Positions 1 to 7,512 of a stretch of DNA of 33,424 bases are shown here, piece by piece. The notes beneath the pieces were generated by a model. It did no database searches and was not told where the DNA came from. It was given only the letters and a program-made list of their open reading frames with translations. The DNA lies in the NCBI GenBank assembly GCA_017433375.1, contig JAFRHG010000007.1, positions 1 to 33,424 of the forward strand, read 5' to 3'. The translations under genes were made by a program, and so were the position numbers. This DNA is from Bacillota bacterium (GTDB taxonomy: Bacteria > Bacillota > Clostridia > Peptostreptococcales > Anaerovoracaceae). Each line of letters opens with the position of its first letter. Positions within the stretch are counted from its first letter, which is position 1.

Positions 1-13
1 ACCACAAAAGAAG

Positions 14-54
14 AAACTGCAACGGTTTGAAGAATTCAGCCGCTGCAGTTTTTT
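14..54 (+). terminator. Rho-independent terminator (probably bidirectional)
   Basis: AAACTGCA (14-21) pairs perfectly with TGCAGTTT (44-51). The stem continues inward with CGG/CCG (23-25/40-42) and TGAA/TTCA (28-31/35-38) around a GAA loop, and a run of six T (49-54) follows. On the opposite strand the hairpin is followed by a pyrimidine-rich stretch, so it could also stop leftward transcription. It probably ends a plus-strand gene lying off the left edge. Confidence 0.85.
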
Positions 55-210
55 CGTTGTGCGCCGGCCTGACAGGCCAGTTATTCTGACCCCGCTCCTG
101 TTTCTGTATTTTCCTTCCGACGCTTCGGAAGTTACGGATTCTTCGCAGCCTGAACCCCCGGATATCTCCAGATTTGATGCAAATTCTGAATTTCTGGTCA
201 TCATCCTAAT

Positions 211-244
211 ATCTGCAGATTAAATTGACTTTTATTCTGCAGAA
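211..244. promoter_or_regulatory. Pair of 10-bp CTGCAG-centred palindromes flanking a -35-like TTGACT
   Basis: ATCTGCAGAT (211-220) and TTCTGCAGAA (235-244) are each perfect palindromes, with centres 24 bp apart. TTGACT (225-230), which resembles a -35 box, lies between them. No good -10 box follows at normal spacing and no plus-strand gene follows. The arrangement looks like an operator pair, but this is inference from symmetry only. Confidence 0.3.
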
Positions 245-324
245 TCATGAAAATAAAAGAATTCTGATGGAAAAGGAGCGTGGGATCGGATTTGAAGGAA
301 TTAGAATCTGCGATAAGTGCTCCC

Positions 325-358
325 ATTTGTTCCCATTTTACAGAAAATGGAAACAAAT
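325..358. repeat. Long near-perfect inverted repeat downstream of the radical SAM gene
   Basis: ATTTGTT (325-331) pairs with AACAAAT (352-358) and CCATTTT (333-339) with AAAATGG (344-350), with one C/A mismatch between the two blocks and an ACAG loop. It starts about 47 bp past the stop of the minus-strand radical SAM gene. It could form the 3' end of that transcript, but no T-run follows on the minus strand, so it is not a textbook terminator. Confidence 0.7.
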
Positions 359-404
359 ACCAGCCGAGAGGGGCCGTGTGGGTAAAGCGTGGCTGCTTGC
401 CGGC

Positions 405-1427
405 TTACTCCGCCAGCCGTCCCTGCCAGGTGTTCCGCTCCCGCATCCGGGCGTGGATCCCGTTGAGGATGGTCCGCTTCTTCCAGCTCCATTCCGGCGC
501 TATGAGCACGGGCCGGGGAGCGTCCCCGCTGATCCGGTGGATGGTGACCTGGGGCGGGACGTGTTCCAGGAGGCGGATCACCAGGTCCGTGTATTCCTCG
601 ATGGAACCGAAGGGGCAGTAGTCCGGGTAGACTTCGGGAAAGCGGGAGTTGCTGACCACGTTGAGCATGTGCAGCTTCAGCCCAAAGGGGGCGCCGCCCT
701 CCGAGGGAGCGTCCCTCGGGGGTCCGGGTTCTCCATGTACGGCTCCCGGCGACCCGCCCTCTGTACTGCCGGAGGACCGGCAGACATACCGGACTCCCTC
801 CAGCATCATGTCCGGCGTTTCCCCGGGAAGGCCCAGGATCAGGTGGGTGACCTGCCGGATGCCCCGCCGGCGCAGCTGTTCGGCTGCCCGGTCGTAGTCC
901 TCCAGGGTGTAGCAGAGGTTCATCCTTTCCATGGTCTCCCGGTGGATGGACTGCAGGCCCAGCTCCACCCAGAGGAAGGTGCTGCGGTTCAGCTCCTCCA
1001 GCAGATCCAGCACATCCTCGTCCAGGCAGTCGGGCCGGGTGGCGATGGCGATTCCCCGGACCCGTTCATGGGAAAGGGCGGCGAGGTACTTTTCCCGCAG
1101 CTCCGCCGCGGGCCCGTAGGTGTTCGTATGGCTCTGGAAATAGGCCAGATAACCGGCGTCGGGCCACTTGTCCTCCAGCAGTCGGATCTGGGTGTCCAGA
1201 TCGGCGGCGATTCGGCCGGAGCCGGCAGCCATGTCCCCGGAACCCAGATCGGAGCAGAAGAGGCAGCCGCCGGTGCCCTTGCTTCCGTCCCGGTTGGGGC
1301 AGGTGAAGCCGCCGTCGATGGACAGCTTGACGATCTTCTGGTGAAACCGCTTTTTCAGCCAGGAGCCGATCATGTTGATCCGCAGATCCTGCCCGTCGGA
1401 GCGGTCAAAGATGATGGGTGATGCCAT
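405..1427 (-). CDS. TIGR01212-family radical SAM protein (YhcC-like)
   Basis: 340 aa. The start is ATG at 1427, preceded by GGAGG about 10 bases upstream; the open frame continues further upstream but without family similarity. Residues 42-58 read TCPNRDGSKGTGGCLFC, the cysteine arrangement of this radical SAM subfamily (C43, C55, C58 as likely [4Fe-4S] ligands), followed by a typical radical SAM barrel with the segment LGLQSIHRETMERMN. The family's substrate is not established, although it is often annotated as an oxidoreductase or RNA-modifying enzyme. Odd point: residues about 217-249 (rich in Gly, Ser, Pro, Glu) interrupt the usual junction between the barrel strand ending VRYVC and the conserved LKLHMLNVV. 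The DNA of the insert contains an 11-bp inverted repeat (698-722). The gene is divergent from queH. Confidence 0.9.
   Translation of the reverse strand: MASPIIFDRSDGQDLRINMIGSWLKKRFHQKIVKLSIDGGFTCPNRDGSKGTGGCLFCSDLGSGDMAAGSGRIAADLDTQIRLLEDKWPDAGYLAYFQSHTNTYGPAAELREKYLAALSHERVRGIAIATRPDCLDEDVLDLLEELNRSTFLWVELGLQSIHRETMERMNLCYTLEDYDRAAEQLRRRGIRQVTHLILGLPGETPDMMLEGVRYVCRSSGSTEGGSPGAVHGEPGPPRDAPSEGGAPFGLKLHMLNVVSNSRFPEVYPDYCPFGSIEEYTDLVIRLLEHVPPQVTIHRISGDAPRPVLIAPEWSWKKRTILNGIHARMRERNTWQGRLAE
698..722. repeat. 11-bp inverted repeat inside the radical SAM insert
   Basis: CCTCCGAGGGA (698-708), a GCG loop, then TCCCTCGGGGG (712-722): eleven pairs, one of them G-T. It lies inside the segment coding the extra Gly/Ser/Pro-rich residues of the minus-strand radical SAM protein, not in the conserved parts of the gene. 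Confidence 0.75.
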
Positions 1428-1471
1428 TCTCGTTTCTCCTCCGGAACGCCTCCGGAAAGTCCTCCGGAAAC

Positions 1472-1500
1472 AGTATATCACATCGGGGAAATGGTGGAAA
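1472..1500 (-). promoter_or_regulatory. Predicted promoter for the radical SAM gene
   Basis: On the minus strand, -10 TATACT lies at 1477-1472 and is preceded by TGA (an extended -10 of the TGn type). A -35-like TTTCCA (1500-1495) sits 17 bp upstream. The predicted transcript would start about 40 bp before the ATG at 1427. Assignment rests on consensus match only. Confidence 0.45.
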
Positions 1501-1523
1501 TGCGCCGCCGTTTCATGTATAAT
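1495..1523 (+). promoter_or_regulatory. Predicted promoter for the queH-asnA-priA... gene run
   Basis: TATAAT (1518-1523) is a perfect -10 box, with a -35-like TGGAAA (1495-1500) at 17 bp. The -35 hexamer coincides with that proposed for the divergent minus-strand promoter, so the two polymerase sites would overlap. queH starts 33 bp downstream with an AGAGGAAAGG ribosome-binding site. No other clear promoter was noticed before the long gene run begins. Confidence 0.5.
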
Positions 1524-1556
1524 AAACTCTGTATTGGTATGTGAGAGGAAAGGGCG

Positions 1557-2237
1557 ATGACAGGATCCGGCAGAGATACAAAAAAAGGCGGAAAACAGGG
1601 ACTCCCGCTGATCCGCTCGGTGTCGCAGACCGATCCCCTGGGGCGGTTCGGCGCCGGCAGCGGGATCGGGGAGACGGTGCAGAAGCCGGCGTTGCTTTTG
1701 CACAGCTGCTGCGGGCCCTGCAGTACATCGGTCATCGAGACCCTGGCGGAGGAATTCGCCATCACCGTTTTCTTCTACAATCCCTGCATCACCGATGAGG
1801 AGGAGTACATTCGGCGCAGGCAGACCCAGAAGCAGTTCCTGAAGGCGTACAACGAAGGACATCCCGGGAAGGAGCCCGTCCGGTTCCTGGAAGGGAAGTA
1901 CCAGCCGGGCGCTTTCCTGAAGCTGGCGGAGGGACTGGAGAATGAGCCGGAGGGGGGAGCCCGCTGCGGCGTCTGTTTCCGGCAGCGGCTGGAGAAGACG
2001 GCGGAAACCGCACAGATGACGGGATGCGACTGGTTCGGCACGACGCTGACGGTCAGCCCCCACAAGAGTTACCCCCGGATCTCGGAGATCGGCCGGCAGA
2101 TCGCCCTGCAGTACGGGCTGACCTTCCTGGACAGGGACTTCAAGAAAAAGGACGGCTTCAAGCGGTCCATCGAATTGTCAAAGGCCTACGGCCTGTATCG
2201 GCAGGATTACTGCGGATGCGAATTTTCCAGACGATAA
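1557..2237 (+). CDS. queH: Epoxyqueuosine reductase QueH
   Basis: 226 aa. QueH carries out the last step of queuosine synthesis, reducing epoxyqueuosine in tRNA to queuosine; it is the cobalamin-independent alternative to QueG. Signatures: HSCCGPC (H49-C55), YNPCITDEEEY, the pair RCGVC (C137, C140), FGTTLTVSPHKSYP and the C-terminal YCGCEF (C219, C221). These cysteines are the known Fe-S and catalytic set of the family. Odd point: the first 45 or so residues, a Gly/Ser/Lys-rich segment, precede the point where family members normally begin, and their DNA carries the 8-bp dyad CCGATCCC/GGGATCGG (1630-1637/1662-1669). The start ATG has a good ribosome-binding site, so the extension is probably translated. 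It is the first gene of the long plus-strand run. Confidence 0.93.
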   Translation: MTGSGRDTKKGGKQGLPLIRSVSQTDPLGRFGAGSGIGETVQKPALLLHSCCGPCSTSVIETLAEEFAITVFFYNPCITDEEEYIRRRQTQKQFLKAYNEGHPGKEPVRFLEGKYQPGAFLKLAEGLENEPEGGARCGVCFRQRLEKTAETAQMTGCDWFGTTLTVSPHKSYPRISEIGRQIALQYGLTFLDRDFKKKDGFKRSIELSKAYGLYRQDYCGCEFSRR

Positions 2238-2274
2238 ACGGCGGGCCATCCGCCGATAAAAATGGAGGACGAAT

Positions 2275-3285
2275 ATGGGACAGTTGATTTTACCCGAAGG
2301 GTACACCCCGCAGATCGATTACATGGAGAGTCAGCGGGCGATCAAAAAGATCAAGGATTTCTTTCAGCAGGAGCTGGCCTACGGGCTGAAGCTGCGGAGA
2401 GTTTCCGCGCCGCTGTTCGTGGCGCCGGAGACGGGGCTGAACGATAACCTGAACGGCGTGGAGCGGACGGTCAGTTTCACGGTGAAGGACATGGACGAGA
2501 AGGAAGTGGAGATCGTCCAGTCCCTGGCCAAGTGGAAGAGGATGGCCCTGGGCCGGTATGGATTCAAGCCGGGAACGGGACTGTACACCGACATGAACGC
2601 CATCCGCCGGGATGAGGAGTTGGACAACCTGCACTCCATCTACGTGGACCAGTGGGACTGGGAGAAGGTGATCCGCCGGGAGGACAGAACGACGGAGTAT
2701 CTTCACGAGACGGTGGTTACCCTGTACAACGCCCTGAAGAACCTGAATGATTTCGTCAACCGCCATTACAACGAACTGCGCACGGACCTGCCCAACGAGA
2801 TCTTTTTCATCACCTCCCAGGAGCTGGAGGACCTCTACCCGGACCTTGACCCAAAGGCAAGGGAGGACGCGATCACCAAAGAGAAGCGGGCTGTCTTTAT
2901 CGAGAAGATCGGCGGCGCGCTGAAGTCCGGCAAGAAGCATGACGGACGGGCGCCCGACTACGATGACTGGGAACTGAACGGCGACATCATCCTCTGGAAC
3001 GACATTCTGGAGAGCGCCTTCGAGATCTCCTCCATGGGCATCCGGGTGGATGAGAAGGCCATGGACCGGCAGCTCGCCATTGCCGGCGCCGATGACCGGA
3101 GGGAGATGGACTTCCACCGGATGATCCTGAAGGGGGAACTCCCCTGTACCATCGGCGGCGGGATCGGACAGAGCCGGCTGTGCATGTACTTCCTGCGCAA
3201 GGCCCACATCGGCGAAGTGCAGGCGTCCATCTGGCCGGAAGACATGGTCAGAGCCTGTGAGGAGAACGATATCTTCCTTCTGTAA
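2275..3285 (+). CDS. asnA: Aspartate-ammonia ligase (asparagine synthetase A)
   Basis: 336 aa, normal length. AsnA makes asparagine from aspartate, ammonia and ATP in the cytoplasm, using a class-II aminoacyl-tRNA-synthetase-like fold. Recognisable segments: [18 protein letters not shown] at the N-terminus, the central [20 protein letters not shown] and the C-terminal [20 protein letters not shown], which contains the nucleotide-binding part of the fold. A GGAGG motif lies 6 bases before the ATG. The gene is 37 bp after queH and 9 bp before priA, the largest gap in the run; no T-box or other leader fits in that gap. Confidence 0.96.
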   Translation: MGQLILPEGYTPQIDYMESQRAIKKIKDFFQQELAYGLKLRRVSAPLFVAPETGLNDNLNGVERTVSFTVKDMDEKEVEIVQSLAKWKRMALGRYGFKPGTGLYTDMNAIRRDEELDNLHSIYVDQWDWEKVIRREDRTTEYLHETVVTLYNALKNLNDFVNRHYNELRTDLPNEIFFITSQELEDLYPDLDPKAREDAITKEKRAVFIEKIGGALKSGKKHDGRAPDYDDWELNGDIILWNDILESAFEISSMGIRVDEKAMDRQLAIAGADDRREMDFHRMILKGELPCTIGGGIGQSRLCMYFLRKAHIGEVQASIWPEDMVRACEENDIFLL

Positions 3286-3294
3286 AGGCAATAC

Positions 3295-5319
3295 ATGAAC
3301 TACGCGAACATCATCGTCGACAACCGAAGCGACAGCACGGACACGCCCTTCACCTACCGGATCCCCGAGGGGCAGAGGGTCTCCGTGGGGAGCCGGGTGC
3401 ATATTCCCTTCGCCCGAAGCAGGAATCTGCGGACGGGCTACGTCCTGTCCCTGCAGGATGAGGTGGAGGAGGGGCTGGCCGCCAGGATCCGGCCCATCGA
3501 TCATCCCGATGAGGAGATCTCCCTGACGGAAGAGATCATGCGCACGGCGGCGTGGATGAGGGAGCGGTATGTCTGCCGCTACATCGACGCCATCCGCTGC
3601 TTCGTTCCGGCGGGGCACCGTCCGGTGCGGAAGATCCAGCCCGATCCCGCGGAGGACGGGGCGGATGAACCGGTGGGCGCGGACCAGCTGACGGAGGAGC
3701 AGGAGAGCGTTCTTTCCCAGATCGGGAAGGCCGTCTCCGGCGGCGGACACGCCCGGTTCCTTCTCCGCGGCGTGACGGGAAGCGGGAAGACGGAAGTCTA
3801 TATCCGGACGGCCCGGCAGGTGATCCGGCAGGGGAGGACGGTGATCGTCCTCGTGCCGGAGATATCCCTGACGCCCCAGATCATCCGGCGCTTCACCGCC
3901 GTCTTCGGACAGGAGAGGATCGCGGTGACGCATTCCCGGCTGACTCAGGGCCAGCGCTATGAGCAGTGGAAGCGGATCCGGGACGGGAAGATCGATATCG
4001 TCATCGGCGCCCGCTCTGCCGTGTTCGCTCCTTTAGAAAACATCGGCCTGATCGTCATCGACGAGGAGCACGAGGCGACCTATAAATCGGACGCGACGCC
4101 GAAATACGATGCGGTGGAAGTGGCCATCAAACGGGCCGCGGACCCGGATCATCAGGCGGTGCTGATCCTGGGAAGCGCCACGCCCTCGGTGGCCAGCTAC
4201 CGCCGGGGCCAGGAAGGGATCTACCGGATCCTGACCATGGAGAAGCGGTACAACGAGACGCCCCTTCCCCGGGTGGAGATCGCCGACATGCGGGAGGAAC
4301 TGCGCAGGGGAAACCGGTCGGTGCTGAGCGGCCGGCTGGACCAGGAGATGCGCCGATGCCTGGAGGAGGGAAAGCAGGTCATGCTCTTCCTGAACCGGCG
4401 GGGCTATTCCACCTTCGTCTCCTGTCGGGAGTGCGGGCACGTGGTCAGCTGCCCCACCTGCGGGCTGTCCCTGACCTATCACAGCAGCGGCAGGAAACTG
4501 TCCTGCCACTACTGCGGCCACGAGGAGGAACTGCCCCGGCAGTGCCCGGAGTGCGGCAGCTCCTATATCCGCTATTTCGGCAGCGGAACGGAAAAGGTGG
4601 AGGAAACCATCCGCCAGTGTTTCCCGGAGGCGGAGACGGACCGGATCGATCTGGATTCCATCCGCAAGAAGGGAGAACTGAAGAAGAGGCTTGCGGCCTT
4701 CGAGAAGGGGAAGACCCGGATCCTGATCGGCACCCAGATCATCGCCAAGGGACTGGACTTCCGCAATGTGGGCCTGGTGGGCATCATCTCGGCGGACGTT
4801 TCCCTGTCCATCCCCGACTACCGCTCGCCGGAGAGGGCGTTCCAGCTGATCACCCAGGCGGCGGGCCGGGCAGGGCGCGGCAGCGAGGTGGGCAGCGTGG
4901 TGATCCAGACCTATCAGCCGGACCACTATGCCGTTGCCTTTGCGGCGAAACAGGACTATGAGGGGTTTTACCGGGAGGAAGTCCGGTTCCGGGAGGCCAT
5001 GCGCTACCCGCCCTTCAGCGATATGATCCAGGTGCTGTTCACAGCAGACGATCCGCAGATCGCCCGGCAGGGAGCGACGCGGTGGTACGACTCCCTGCGC
5101 CAGGCCCTCCCCCCGGAGGACAGACGGAACGTCTTTTCCCCCCAGGAGGCCTACATGAGCAGGATCCGCGACACCTACCGGTACTCCCTGGTGATCCGCT
5201 GCGACAGGGGAAAGCGGCGGACGGTGACCGGGATCCTGAGGACACTGAAAGAAGAGGATGCCGCCCGGCGCGCCCCCTGGGTCGCCGTGGTGGACATCAA
5301 TCCATACAGCTTTGCATAA
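3295..5319 (+). CDS. priA: Primosomal protein N' (replication restart helicase PriA)
   Basis: 674 aa, somewhat short for PriA (commonly 730-800). PriA recognises stalled replication forks and reloads the replisome; it is a superfamily 2 3'-5' DNA helicase. Order of parts: N-terminal 3'-DNA-binding domain (MNYANIIVDN...), Walker A GVTGSGKTE (K165), Walker B D256-E-E-H, a zinc-binding cysteine set (CRECG, CPTCG, CHYCG, CPECG) inserted in the helicase core, and helicase motifs GTQIIAKGLDF and QAAGRAGRG. The short length comes mainly from a compact N-terminal region. Its place before def-fmt is the standard Firmicutes order. The ribosome-binding site (AAAGG) is weaker than in most neighbours. Confidence 0.96.
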   Translation: MNYANIIVDNRSDSTDTPFTYRIPEGQRVSVGSRVHIPFARSRNLRTGYVLSLQDEVEEGLAARIRPIDHPDEEISLTEEIMRTAAWMRERYVCRYIDAIRCFVPAGHRPVRKIQPDPAEDGADEPVGADQLTEEQESVLSQIGKAVSGGGHARFLLRGVTGSGKTEVYIRTARQVIRQGRTVIVLVPEISLTPQIIRRFTAVFGQERIAVTHSRLTQGQRYEQWKRIRDGKIDIVIGARSAVFAPLENIGLIVIDEEHEATYKSDATPKYDAVEVAIKRAADPDHQAVLILGSATPSVASYRRGQEGIYRILTMEKRYNETPLPRVEIADMREELRRGNRSVLSGRLDQEMRRCLEEGKQVMLFLNRRGYSTFVSCRECGHVVSCPTCGLSLTYHSSGRKLSCHYCGHEEELPRQCPECGSSYIRYFGSGTEKVEETIRQCFPEAETDRIDLDSIRKKGELKKRLAAFEKGKTRILIGTQIIAKGLDFRNVGLVGIISADVSLSIPDYRSPERAFQLITQAAGRAGRGSEVGSVVIQTYQPDHYAVAFAAKQDYEGFYREEVRFREAMRYPPFSDMIQVLFTADDPQIARQGATRWYDSLRQALPPEDRRNVFSPQEAYMSRIRDTYRYSLVIRCDRGKRRTVTGILRTLKEEDAARRAPWVAVVDINPYSFA

Positions 5320-5349
5320 AACACAGGAGAAGAAACAGGAGAAAGAATT

Positions 5350-5832
5350 ATGGCACTGCGAACGATCTTTACCGAGGAGGACCCGATCCTCCGCAAAACA
5401 TGCCGGCCGGTGGACGAGGTGACCGACCGGATCCGCATGATTCTGGACGATATGGTGGATACCATGCGGGACGCGCAGGGCGTGGGCCTTGCGGCGCCCC
5501 AGGTGGGCATCATGCGCCGGATGTTCGTGGCGGAGCCGGAACCGGAGGAAGTCTACTACTTCGTCAATCCGGAGATCATCGCCGAAGAGGGCGAGGTCGA
5601 GGGCGAAGAAGCCTGCCTGTCGGTCCCGGAACTGATGGGCAACGTGGTCCGTCCCGCGAAGATCACCATCCGGGGACTGGGCCGGGACGGCAAGGAGCAG
5701 GAATACACCTTCGAGGGCTTCCACGCCAGGGTCATGTGTCACGAGAACGACCACCTGAACGGGATCCTCTACTCCGACAAGGCGGAGAAGCTGTTCCGCC
5801 CGGCGGAGCAGGAAGAGGAAGAGGCGGAGTAG
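5350..5832 (+). CDS. def: Peptide deformylase
   Basis: 160 aa, full length. It removes the formyl group from the N-terminal methionine of new proteins; it is a metal hydrolase (Fe2+ or Zn2+). The three family motifs are present: GVGLAAPQVG, EACLSVPEL (metal ligand C89) and CHENDH (H131, E132, H135). The second motif has Ala where EGCLS is the usual form. The acidic C-terminal tail (AEQEEEEAE) is normal variation. It is paired with fmt, which adds the formyl group that this enzyme removes. Confidence 0.96.
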   Translation: MALRTIFTEEDPILRKTCRPVDEVTDRIRMILDDMVDTMRDAQGVGLAAPQVGIMRRMFVAEPEPEEVYYFVNPEIIAEEGEVEGEEACLSVPELMGNVVRPAKITIRGLGRDGKEQEYTFEGFHARVMCHENDHLNGILYSDKAEKLFRPAEQEEEEAE

Positions 5833-5851
5833 GAAAAGGAGAGGGATGACC

Positions 5852-6775
5852 ATGCGGATCGTGTATATGGGAACGCCGGATTTCGCCGTTCCCGCCCTGG
5901 AGAGCCTGCACCGGTCAGGCCATGAGATCCTGGCCGCGGTGACCCGCCCCGATGCGAAGCGCAACCGGGGGAAGAAGGTCCAGTTCTCTCCCGTCAAGGA
6001 GAAGGCGGAGGAACTGGGCATTCCCGTGCTTCAGCCGGAGAGGGTCAAAGGCAACGCCGGCTTTGCCGACGAGCTGCGCGGGCTCGCTCCCGATGTCATC
6101 GTGGTGGCGGCCTACGGCATGATCCTGCCTCAGGAAGTGCTGGATATTCCCGGGAAGGGATGCCTGAACATCCACGGTTCCCTGCTTCCCCGGTTCCGGG
6201 GAGCGGCGCCCATTCAGGCGGCGATCCTGGCCGGAGACGAGGAGACGGGAATCACCATCATGGAGATGGAGGCGGGCCTGGATACGGGGCCCATGCTCCT
6301 CCGGGAAGCCGTTCCCACGGCGGGCAAGACCGGGCAGATGCTGCACGACGAGCTGTCCCTTCTGGGGGCGAAGCTGATCGTGGAGACCCTGGAGAGGCTG
6401 GACGAGCTGACGCCCGTGCCCCAGGACGATGCTCTGGCCACCTACGCCCCTATGATCTCCAAGAAGGACGGCCAGGCGGACTTCACCAGGCCGCCGGAGG
6501 AACTGGAGCGGATGATGCGGGCCTTCGACCCCTGGCCGGGCACCTATACCGGCCTCAAGGGACAGATGATGAAGCTGTGGCGGGGACAGGCTCTGGAGCA
6601 GTCTTCCCCGGCGGCGCCGGGAACGGTTCTCGCCTGTTCGCCGGAGGGGATCGACGTGGCCTGCGGGGGACGGATCCTCCGGATCACCGAGCTGCAGATG
6701 CCCGGCAAAAAGAGGGTCGCGGCGGACGAATATTTACGGGGCAATCCCATTGAAACAGGAACGATTTTAGGATAG
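5852..6775 (+). CDS. fmt: Methionyl-tRNA formyltransferase
   Basis: 307 aa from ATG 5852. It transfers a formyl group from 10-formyl-tetrahydrofolate to Met-tRNAfMet. An in-frame ATG lies 6 bases earlier (5846), but 5852 gives the usual N-terminus MRIVYMGTPDFAVP, a better distance from AAGGAG (5836-5841), and active-site numbering N106, H108, D144 identical to the E. coli enzyme as I recall it. Motifs: NIHGSLLPRFRGAAPIQ, LDTGPML and the C-terminal OB-fold-like domain. The start overlaps nothing; def ends 19 bp upstream. Confidence 0.96.
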   Translation: MRIVYMGTPDFAVPALESLHRSGHEILAAVTRPDAKRNRGKKVQFSPVKEKAEELGIPVLQPERVKGNAGFADELRGLAPDVIVVAAYGMILPQEVLDIPGKGCLNIHGSLLPRFRGAAPIQAAILAGDEETGITIMEMEAGLDTGPMLLREAVPTAGKTGQMLHDELSLLGAKLIVETLERLDELTPVPQDDALATYAPMISKKDGQADFTRPPEELERMMRAFDPWPGTYTGLKGQMMKLWRGQALEQSSPAAPGTVLACSPEGIDVACGGRILRITELQMPGKKRVAADEYLRGNPIETGTILG

Positions 6776-6798
6776 AATGAGTAGAAAGAGGTGAGACG

Positions 6799-7512
6799 AT
6801 GTTTTACGGGTTAGATCCCACGTTTATCCTTCTGATTCCGGCGATCATTTTCACCATTTATGCCCAGAGCAAGGTGAAGAGCGCCTACGCAAAGTATTCC
6901 CGCATCCAGGTCAGGAGCGGGATTACCGGAGGAGAGACGGCGAGACGGATCCTGGACAGCAACGGGATGCAGCATGTTCCCATCGAGATCGTTGACGGCC
7001 AGCTGACCGACAACTACGATCCGACGAGGGACGTCATGCACCTTTCCCGGGAAGTCTGTAACGGGAACTCCATCGCTTCGGTCAGCATTGCCGCACACGA
7101 ATCAGGACACGCGATTCAGGATGCCAGGGATTACGGCTTCCTGAAGTTTCGCATTGCCATGGTTCCGGCGGTCAATCTGGTTTCCGGAGCGTCCTGGCCG
7201 CTGATCATGATCGGCCTGATTATGGTCGCCCTGGGCGGGGTCCAGATAGCGGGCATCGGCAATTTGCTGCTGAGCATCGGCATCATCATGTTCTGCGTCG
7301 TTGTTCTGTTCCACACGGTGACCCTGCCGGTGGAATTCAACGCCAGCAAGAGGGCACTCGTGCAGCTGCAGGAGCTGGGCATCGTCGACGATGAGGAGGT
7401 CATGGGCGCGAAGAGTGTTCTTTCCGCCGCGGCAATGACCTACGTGGCCGCACTAGCCGTTTCCGTTATGAACCTGATACGCATGATACTGATAAGAGGG
7501 AGTAACAACTGA
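6799..7512 (+). CDS. Membrane zinc metallopeptidase, YugP family
   Basis: 237 aa. Neutral zinc metallopeptidase family PF04298; the physiological substrate is unknown. It has an N-terminal membrane segment (about residues 5-22), the zinc motif HESGH (H100, E101, H104), two strongly hydrophobic segments at about 120-180 and a C-terminal hydrophobic helix. It sits between fmt and rsmB, a usual place in Clostridia. Its stop TGA shares a base with the rsmB ATG (TGATG), which suggests translational coupling. Confidence 0.9.
   Translation: MFYGLDPTFILLIPAIIFTIYAQSKVKSAYAKYSRIQVRSGITGGETARRILDSNGMQHVPIEIVDGQLTDNYDPTRDVMHLSREVCNGNSIASVSIAAHESGHAIQDARDYGFLKFRIAMVPAVNLVSGASWPLIMIGLIMVALGGVQIAGIGNLLLSIGIIMFCVVVLFHTVTLPVEFNASKRALVQLQELGIVDDEEVMGAKSVLSAAAMTYVAALAVSVMNLIRMILIRGSNN

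Larger units (their letters stand above)
56..404. other. Gene-free, AT-richer intergenic stretch with several dyads
   Basis: I find no convincing gene here. Plus-strand open frames in this stretch run on into the antisense of the next gene and show no family signature. The stretch holds a short palindrome GGCCTGACAGGCC (66-78), a 7-bp stem CTTCCGA/TCGGAAG with a 4-base loop (114-131), two 10-bp palindromes (211-244) and a long hairpin (325-358). Base composition is clearly less GC-rich than the coding DNA around it. It may be a regulatory or decayed region. Confidence 0.6.

Noticed and set aside
66-78. Palindrome GGCCTGACAGGCC as a terminator
   Set aside because: The loop is too small if all pairs form and no T-run follows; probably incidental.
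225-1421. 398-residue plus-strand open frame antisense to the radical SAM gene
   Set aside because: Its composition (Gly, Pro, Arg, Val, Asp) is what antisense of GC-rich coding DNA gives; no domain is recognisable and the opposite strand carries a clear gene.
405-2063. 552-residue minus-strand open frame running through queH antisense into the radical SAM gene
   Set aside because: Only the part from 1427 down has family signatures and a ribosome-binding site; the upstream part is antisense to queH and is open because of the high GC content.
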